DNA of 64,000 bases from Acidimicrobiia bacterium (GTDB lineage Bacteria; Actinomycetota; Acidimicrobiia; Acidimicrobiales; AC-14): the NCBI GenBank assembly GCA_023264995.1, contig JAHFUR010000019.1, positions 17,439 through 81,438 on the forward strand, in the 5' to 3' direction. Positions 59,821-64,000 of the stretch are shown piece by piece (position 1 is the first letter of the stretch; each line of letters starts with the position of its first letter). Position numbers and translations under genes: made by a program. The notes below the pieces were generated by a model. It saw only the letters and a program-made list of their open reading frames with translations. It did not search any database and was not told the DNA's origin.

Positions 59821-62108
59821 CCTCGGATCTGGACGTTGGCCGTGTTGTTCAGGAAATACTCGTCCCGGGGCGCCAGGTCCCGGTTGAGGCCCTCCTCGGG
59901 GATGTGGCGGAGCAGCGACACCCGGCCGGCATCGACCGTGGAGAGGAACTGGCGGATCGACGCTGACTGCGCCGGCGTGAAGGCCACCGATCGCTCGATG
60001 GCGCCGAAGCGAGCGAGGAGCACCTCCCGGTCGAAAACGAGGGGTTGGCGGCTGAGCACCATGAACTGAGACCCGTCGTAGCTGGCCACGGAGAACCGGG
60101 TGACGTAGGGGAAGACCTCGCTGGCGCTGTTCAGGACCCGAGGGGTGGCGATCCACTGGGCGACGAGGCCGTCGGCGGCGAGCCGGCTCCGCAGGAGCTC
60201 GTAGAACTCCACGGAGTAGAGGTTCCCGCTGAACGCCGACTGCGGCCGCACGACGTCGACGGTGAGGACGTCGAACGGCTGGTCGGCGGAGAGCAGGAAC
60301 TTCCGGCCGTCGCCGACGTGGATGTCGACCCGCGGATCGGTGAGCAGCCGGTCCATCTCGACCGCGCCCCGGCGGGCGAGCACCCGGAGCAGGTCGATCT
60401 CGCCCCCACAGATCTCCACCACGTCGAGGTGGCCGAGCCGGGGGTCGCGGGACATGCCGTACGGCGTGGCGCCGATGCCGAGGCCCACGGCCATGGCCCG
60501 CTGGGGGTCGGGGTGGAGGAGGGCCGGGAGCAACCCGACCAGGATGTGGAAGTCGTCGAACGGGTAACCGTTCTGCGACGTGGCGTTGATGAAGAGGAAG
60601 TCGTCGCCCTCGACCTTCTTCAGCGCGTTCACGCACGCCCGGTCCTCGGCCAGGGCGAAGTCGTTGGTGGGCGCGCTGTGGAAGAACGCCCACAGGCGGA
60701 AGTTGGACGGGAACACGGCCACCATGCCCAGCAGCAGGGCCAACGCACCGGCGCCCAGCGCCGGCCGCCTCCACCCCGGCGGGCCCATCGCCGCCGCGGC
60801 CAAGCCGGGCAGGACGAGGAGGGCGGCCAGGAGGCGGAGGGTGCCCGACGACCCCAGCCGGTCGAGGAGGACGAAACCCACCAGCAGCGTGCCGACCACG
60901 TTGCCGGCGATGTTGGCTAGGAGGAGCTGGCCGGTCCGCCGGCCGAGGGTGTCGACTCGCTCGGCCACCAGCCGCTGGACGAACGGGAACGAGGCCCCCA
61001 TGGCCAGCACCGGCGCACCCATGAGGAGGAGCGGCCCGAACAGATGGACGAAGCCGACTCGGAGGATCTCCTGGAGGGAGTCGAAGCGGTAGCCGCCGAC
61101 GTTGTAGCCGTCGATGGCGAAGTGGCTGGTGAGCGGCCCGTCGATCCCAAGCCGCTTCGGGACCTCCAAGAGGACCAGGGGGCCGAGGAGAGCGAGGACG
61201 CCGACACCGAACTGGAGGCCGAGGAACCAGCGGTCCGGGCGACGGGCCCGACCGACGAACCGCGACGCCACGGCGGCGCCGGCACCGAAGAGCAGGAGGT
61301 ACAGCGCAAGGACATGGCCGAAGGTGTAGGAGTTCGACCGCATAAGGGCGTCGACCAACCGGAAGAAGACGATCTCGAGGCCCAGGGCGACCGCGCCGGT
61401 GAGGCCGTAGACCACGAACCAGGGCCAGGCCCGACCGCCGGCCCCGGCTCCGGCGGCCTCGGCGGCGAGCGCTGAGACCGGCGCGTCGCCGGCGGGCGCC
61501 TTGGTCGCCGTTCGCCACAGTGTCAGCACACACACCGCCGCCAGCAGGTTGAGCGCGCCGGCCAGTCGGACGACACCGACGAAGCCGAGGCTCCCGATCA
61601 GGATCCACCCGGACACGCCGGCCCCCAGCCCGGCCCCCAGCGAGTTGGCGGCGTAGAGCCGACCGACCAGAGGGCCGGCGTCGTCGACGCGGTCAACGAG
61701 GCCGCGGGTCACCAACGGCAGCGAGACCCCCATCAGCGTCGTCGGGACGATCAGCAGGGCGAAGTGGAACGCGAACGCGGCCATGGTCCCCTCGAGGTGG
61801 GGGACGGCGGCGCGGTAGACGTCGTAGAACAACCAGAGGCTGAGCCAGGCGAAGGCGCCGATGCCGGCATTCGACGCGGCAAACGCCAGCAGGGACCGAC
61901 GGGGCCCGAGCCGGTCGGCCAGCACGCCACCGACAAGGCTGCCCACGCCCAGGCCGGCGAGGAAGGCGGCGACGACGGTGGTGACTGAGAAGAGGTCGAC
62001 ACCGGCGTGCAGGGAGATGACCCGCTGCCAGACCACTTGCAGGGTGAGCGCGGAGAACCCGGTGGTGGCGAAGACCGCGTACAGGACGCCTCGCTGCCGG
62101 GAATGCAT
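59817..62108 (-). CDS. Fused MFS transporter / spermidine synthase-like protein
   Basis: The 763-residue protein has about 12-14 membrane helices in the first 470 residues, with MFS-like motifs such as GLGVGSLVGGVLADRLGPRR. A spermidine-synthase-type Rossmann domain follows (AVGLGIGATPYGMSR, VEICGGEID, DPRVDIHVGDGRKFLL, DVLTVDVV). Such fusions are widespread, but their substrate is unproven. The polyamine-binding Asp pattern is only partly kept (VDVVRP), so polyamine synthesis is not assured. The cytoplasmic lipoprotein gene behind it is translationally coupled. Confidence 0.85.
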   Translation of the reverse strand: MHSRQRGVLYAVFATTGFSALTLQVVWQRVISLHAGVDLFSVTTVVAAFLAGLGVGSLVGGVLADRLGPRRSLLAFAASNAGIGAFAWLSLWLFYDVYRAAVPHLEGTMAAFAFHFALLIVPTTLMGVSLPLVTRGLVDRVDDAGPLVGRLYAANSLGAGLGAGVSGWILIGSLGFVGVVRLAGALNLLAAVCVLTLWRTATKAPAGDAPVSALAAEAAGAGAGGRAWPWFVVYGLTGAVALGLEIVFFRLVDALMRSNSYTFGHVLALYLLLFGAGAAVASRFVGRARRPDRWFLGLQFGVGVLALLGPLVLLEVPKRLGIDGPLTSHFAIDGYNVGGYRFDSLQEILRVGFVHLFGPLLLMGAPVLAMGASFPFVQRLVAERVDTLGRRTGQLLLANIAGNVVGTLLVGFVLLDRLGSSGTLRLLAALLVLPGLAAAAMGPPGWRRPALGAGALALLLGMVAVFPSNFRLWAFFHSAPTNDFALAEDRACVNALKKVEGDDFLFINATSQNGYPFDDFHILVGLLPALLHPDPQRAMAVGLGIGATPYGMSRDPRLGHLDVVEICGGEIDLLRVLARRGAVEMDRLLTDPRVDIHVGDGRKFLLSADQPFDVLTVDVVRPQSAFSGNLYSVEFYELLRSRLAADGLVAQWIATPRVLNSASEVFPYVTRFSVASYDGSQFMVLSRQPLVFDREVLLARFGAIERSVAFTPAQSASIRQFLSTVDAGRVSLLRHIPEEGLNRDLAPRDEYFLNNTANVQIRG

Positions 62109-62133
62109 GGCTGCGCACTATGGCATCCCGATC

Positions 62134-62162
62134 CGGTCCGAGCCCGGGACGGGCTCGGACCG
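62134..62162. repeat. 13-bp perfect hairpin upstream of the MFS/spermidine synthase-like gene
   Basis: Arms 62134-62146 and 62150-62162 are exact complements with a 3-base loop GGA. It lies 26 bases upstream of a minus-strand ATG, so it may be a leader structure, an operator, or a terminator left from a lost upstream gene. Confidence 0.7.
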
Positions 62163-62178
62163 CCGCCACTCGTGCGGG

Positions 62179-62226
62179 ATGATCGAGGTGTTCGCCGATG
62201 TCTCGTGCCCCTTCACGCACGTTGGC
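62179..62226 (+). pseudogene. N-terminal fragment of a DsbA/FrnE-family oxidoreductase
   Basis: Sixteen codons read MIEVFADVSCPFTHVG, matching the start of DsbA-like isomerases/oxidoreductases (FADVxCPFTHVG, with the single active-site cysteine). The similarity stops abruptly at 62226; the rest of the frame to about 62346 has no family features. I infer a truncated relic beside the tRNA genes. The segment is short, so chance cannot be ruled out. Confidence 0.45.
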
Positions 62227-62410
62227 CGCCACCCCGCTACTCCGCCGGCGGCCCGCGGTTTCTTCTGCCCGTCGCTCGACGCCAGTCGCGTCGACGGCCG
62301 CCTGCGGGTGACCGCCGGCTGCCGCCTTTCGAGGACGTCCTGGTGAGTTGCTTTGGCGGGTGAGCAACGTCGTCGTCCGGTGCCGGCGCCTGTCGTTTAC
62401 GCTTGTGGCC

Positions 62411-62491
62411 GTGACCACTGACCTCGGCATCGTCCGGCCCGGAGCCTCGCTGCACAAGGCAGGTGCGACGGCGCTGTGCTCCCCTCGGTAG
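62411..62491 (+). CDS. Possible 26-residue leaderless mini-gene
   Basis: A GTG with TACGCT ending 7 bases upstream (62398-62403), the same layout as other leaderless genes here, opens a short frame TTDLGIVRPGASLHKAG that ends at TAG 62489. The inverted repeat GGAGCCTC (62441-62448) / GAGGCTCC (62493-62500) spans its end. It may be a truncated gene start, or the hexamer may serve the tRNA genes instead. No function is suggested. Confidence 0.3.
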   Translation: MTTDLGIVRPGASLHKAGATALCSPR

Positions 62492-62539
62492 GGAGGCTCC
62501 AGGAGCACGAAAAGCCCAGGTCAGAGGCGTCTTCGGGAA

Positions 62540-62611
62540 CGGGGAGTGGCGCAGTGGTAGCGCACCTGCTTTGGGGGCAGGCGGTCGGGGGTTCAAATCC
62601 CCCCTCCCCGA
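62540..62611 (+). tRNA. tRNA-Pro (UGG anticodon)
   Basis: This is a 72-nt cloverleaf. The acceptor arms CGGGGAG (62540-62546) and CTCCCCG (62604-62610) pair perfectly, with discriminator A62611. The D-loop contains CAGTGGTAG, the anticodon stem CCTGC/GCAGG carries loop TTTGGGG with anticodon TGG (62572-62574), and the T-arm has GGGGGTTCAAATCCCCC. No CCA is encoded. It reads proline CCA codons and, by wobble, others. Confidence 0.97.
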
Positions 62612-62635
62612 CGGGTTGTCGACCTTTGCGGGTCT

Positions 62636-62706
<71 letters not shown>

Positions 62707-62834
62707 CGCTACAAACATGCAGGTTAGAGGCACTATTGGTCCCGTCGACGGGGCCCGGATCGGTCGCCAGAAGCGTTTCGTGCCATAGGCGTGCCACTCA
62801 CGCGCAGCGGGCGGGAGGGGTGTGCCGGCAACGC

Positions 62835-63668
62835 TCAGTCGGTGACTGGTGCCAGCGGGCTGACCACTCGGACGGCTCCGGCATACCGGGCGTCAATGGC
62901 CAGGCGAGCGCCTACGTCCACGAGCACCGCCGTGATGACGACCTGGTTGGCGGGTTCGTCGACGCCCACGCTGAGGAGACGGAGGCCGAAGGGCGCCCCT
63001 GCCGGAGCCGAGAACTCACCCTGGATGTTCCGAAGCTCGCGCATGGTCCGCTGGTGCCGCACGACGCAGAGCCCCCCGCCCCAACGCTGCCGGATCTCTG
63101 CCTCTCGACGGTCCAGTTCTTCGGTGAATGCCACGTTCAGCACCTGATCGAACATGCCGGCGTTGCCTATCCAGAGCCCGGCGAAGCCAGGGGCCTGCCT
63201 GGCCGCAGCGACAGCGGCACTCATCGCTTGCTCGTCGGCTCGTTCGGCGTCAAGGGGCCGCCAGCCGTCACGGGGCGGCGGGCAGGGCGTGGGCACCGAC
63301 TTGTCCGGGAAGAACGTGAACGGATCGGGCGGGCCGGGTTGCTCGGTGAGGGTGAAGCCTCCACCGTCGTAAACGCCGACGACCCGATAGTCACCCCAGG
63401 TGGCTCCCTTCGTCGACCTCTTGCCAGCCGCCTGGTCCCACCGCCAGTTGGTGACGGGGACGCCGCGGCACGTCGGGGGAACCTCCCCGAGCATGTCGAC
63501 GCAGAGCTCTGGACCGTGGTCCCTCGTCTCGACCACCGTCGCTGACCCGGCATAGCGCTGGGCCTTCGAGCCCATCAACTTGGAATCCTTTGCCGACGTG
63601 GCGTGGTCGTTTGTGCAGGCTGCGACAACCACCGCTACGAGCACCAGCGCGGGCCAGTGCCTCCGCAT
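62835..63668 (-). CDS. Hypothetical lipoprotein
   Basis: The 277-residue protein has a signal helix (MRRHWPALVLVAVVVAAC) with the lipobox cysteine Cys18. The mature part has five further cysteines, a Pro-rich middle (KSVPTPCPPPRDGW) and a mixed alpha/beta C-terminal half (FAGLWIGNAGMFDQVLNVAF, VVITAVLVDVGARLAIDA). No family is recognised. The WIGN...NVAFTEELDRREAEIR section resembles small extracytoplasmic domains that occur once per actinobacterial lipoprotein. The ATG is preceded by TACGCT at 8 bases and no ribosome site, so a leaderless mRNA is likely. Confidence 0.72.
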   Translation of the reverse strand: MRRHWPALVLVAVVVAACTNDHATSAKDSKLMGSKAQRYAGSATVVETRDHGPELCVDMLGEVPPTCRGVPVTNWRWDQAAGKRSTKGATWGDYRVVGVYDGGGFTLTEQPGPPDPFTFFPDKSVPTPCPPPRDGWRPLDAERADEQAMSAAVAAARQAPGFAGLWIGNAGMFDQVLNVAFTEELDRREAEIRQRWGGGLCVVRHQRTMRELRNIQGEFSAPAGAPFGLRLLSVGVDEPANQVVITAVLVDVGARLAIDARYAGAVRVVSPLAPVTD

Positions 63669-63676
63669 GGACCTGA

Positions 63677-63682
63677 AGCGTA
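63677..63682 (-). promoter_or_regulatory. Leaderless-type -10 box of the lipoprotein gene
   Basis: On the minus strand TACGCT ends 8 bases before the ATG at 63668. Confidence 0.45.
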
Positions 63683-63846
63683 CTGAACCCATGCAGCGAA
63701 CGATCCAGGCCGCCGCATCGTGTCGGCGTTCAGCCTCGGCTGGGAGCGGACGCGGACGGCCCGACCATGAGCGTCGTGGGAACCACCTTCCGGGGAGCCC
63801 GGCTCGAGGCACCCGGGCGAGCTGGCGCGAGCCGCCGACGTGGCGG

Positions 63847-64000
63847 TCACGGCGGATCGAGGGTCGCCGGGGCGACTGAAAGGTGGGAGGCAAGCGCCCC
63901 GTCATGAAGCCGTCGGTCCCACACAGCGACGATGAGCGACTGGTCCGACACCGCCAGTGCGCTGGCAAGATGCACTGCGTCGGCGCCCCGCAGAGCGAGC
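63847..64000 (-). CDS. PIN domain toxin (VapC-like), C-terminal part
   Basis: The reverse strand at the window edge reads 50 codons ending at TGA 63847-63849. They contain LRGADAVHLASALAVSDQSL and later VWDRRLHDGALASHLSVAPA. The two acidic positions (Asp in GADAVHLA and Asp in WDRRL) are the last metal ligands of the PIN ribonuclease fold. VapC toxins cut tRNA or rRNA and are held by a VapB antitoxin encoded just upstream, which here lies outside the window. Only the C-terminal third is visible. Confidence 0.8.
   Translation of the reverse strand, partial: LALRGADAVHLASALAVSDQSLIVAVWDRRLHDGALASHLSVAPATLDPP

Noticed and set aside
62736..63545. Plus-strand open frame downstream of tRNA-Gly
   Set aside because: It is antisense to a lipoprotein gene with a clear signal peptide and lipobox, and its own translation has no features.
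63580..63879. Plus-strand open frame near the right edge
   Set aside because: It crosses the lipoprotein promoter and the PIN toxin 3' end on the other strand, with no domain or ribosome site.

Overview
The window is 64 kb of gene-dense, very GC-rich DNA from an actinobacterium. WhiB, a PdtaS-type histidine kinase, DUF3107, DUF3090 and SCO1664-family proteins, a class E sortase, a SigF-like sigma/anti-sigma pair and many GTG starts all point there. A complete System I cytochrome c maturation cluster is unusual for well-known actinobacteria and fits a deep lineage such as the Acidimicrobiia. That placement is inference. No phage, insertion sequence or CRISPR array is visible; this is mostly core chromosome with a few decayed or accessory genes.

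Layout. 1-10.5 kb: the start of an MMPL exporter, a DUF222/HNH protein whose promoter carries a textbook LexA (SOS) box, a decayed DUF4143 ATPase, a glyoxalase-fold protein, a Rieske-chagasin fusion, a four-gene cassette with two ABC exporters, an SRAP abasic-site protein and an anchored GH43-like propeller. 10.5-19.6 kb: divergent valS and cysS with overlapping leaderless-type promoters, a cold shock protein, a long coiled-coil protein with a histone-H1-like tail, a zinc alcohol dehydrogenase and a class E sortase operon. 19.7-25.5 kb: ccmABCDEFHI in one overlapping operon, without ccmG. 25.5-33.2 kb: OsmC, DUF971, HugZ-like, a cysteine desulfurase, an Fe-S-sensor-like ArsR/SufR regulator divergent from mrp, a Fic protein, and a molybdopterin oxidoreductase with its cytochrome b. 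33.2-40.3 kb: lgt, DUF3107, two tandem ArsA/Get3-type ATPases, PdtaS and an MMPL transporter.

40.4-44.8 kb is a minus-strand block: histidine phosphatase, DUF3090, SCO1664, anti-sigma, SigF-like sigma, diacylglycerol kinase and a WhiB1-like protein preceded by CRP-type palindromes. 44.8-49.6 kb holds DNA repair genes: a family 5 uracil-DNA glycosylase, XPB helicase and its partner. 49.7-58.7 kb is one long minus-strand run, moxR-DUF58-tgpA-tig-clpP-clpX-hypothetical-folC, joining an envelope module to proteostasis genes. The transglutaminase-like protein has lost its catalytic cysteine. 58.7-64 kb: VanZ-like, lipoproteins, a fused MFS/spermidine-synthase protein, tRNA-Pro and tRNA-Gly, and a partial PIN toxin.

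Two themes run through the window. First, many genes without a Shine-Dalgarno have a TAnnnT hexamer 5-8 bases before the start codon, as expected for leaderless transcripts. Second, several stress-sensing circuits can be read from operator palindromes: LexA, CRP and a SufR-like site.
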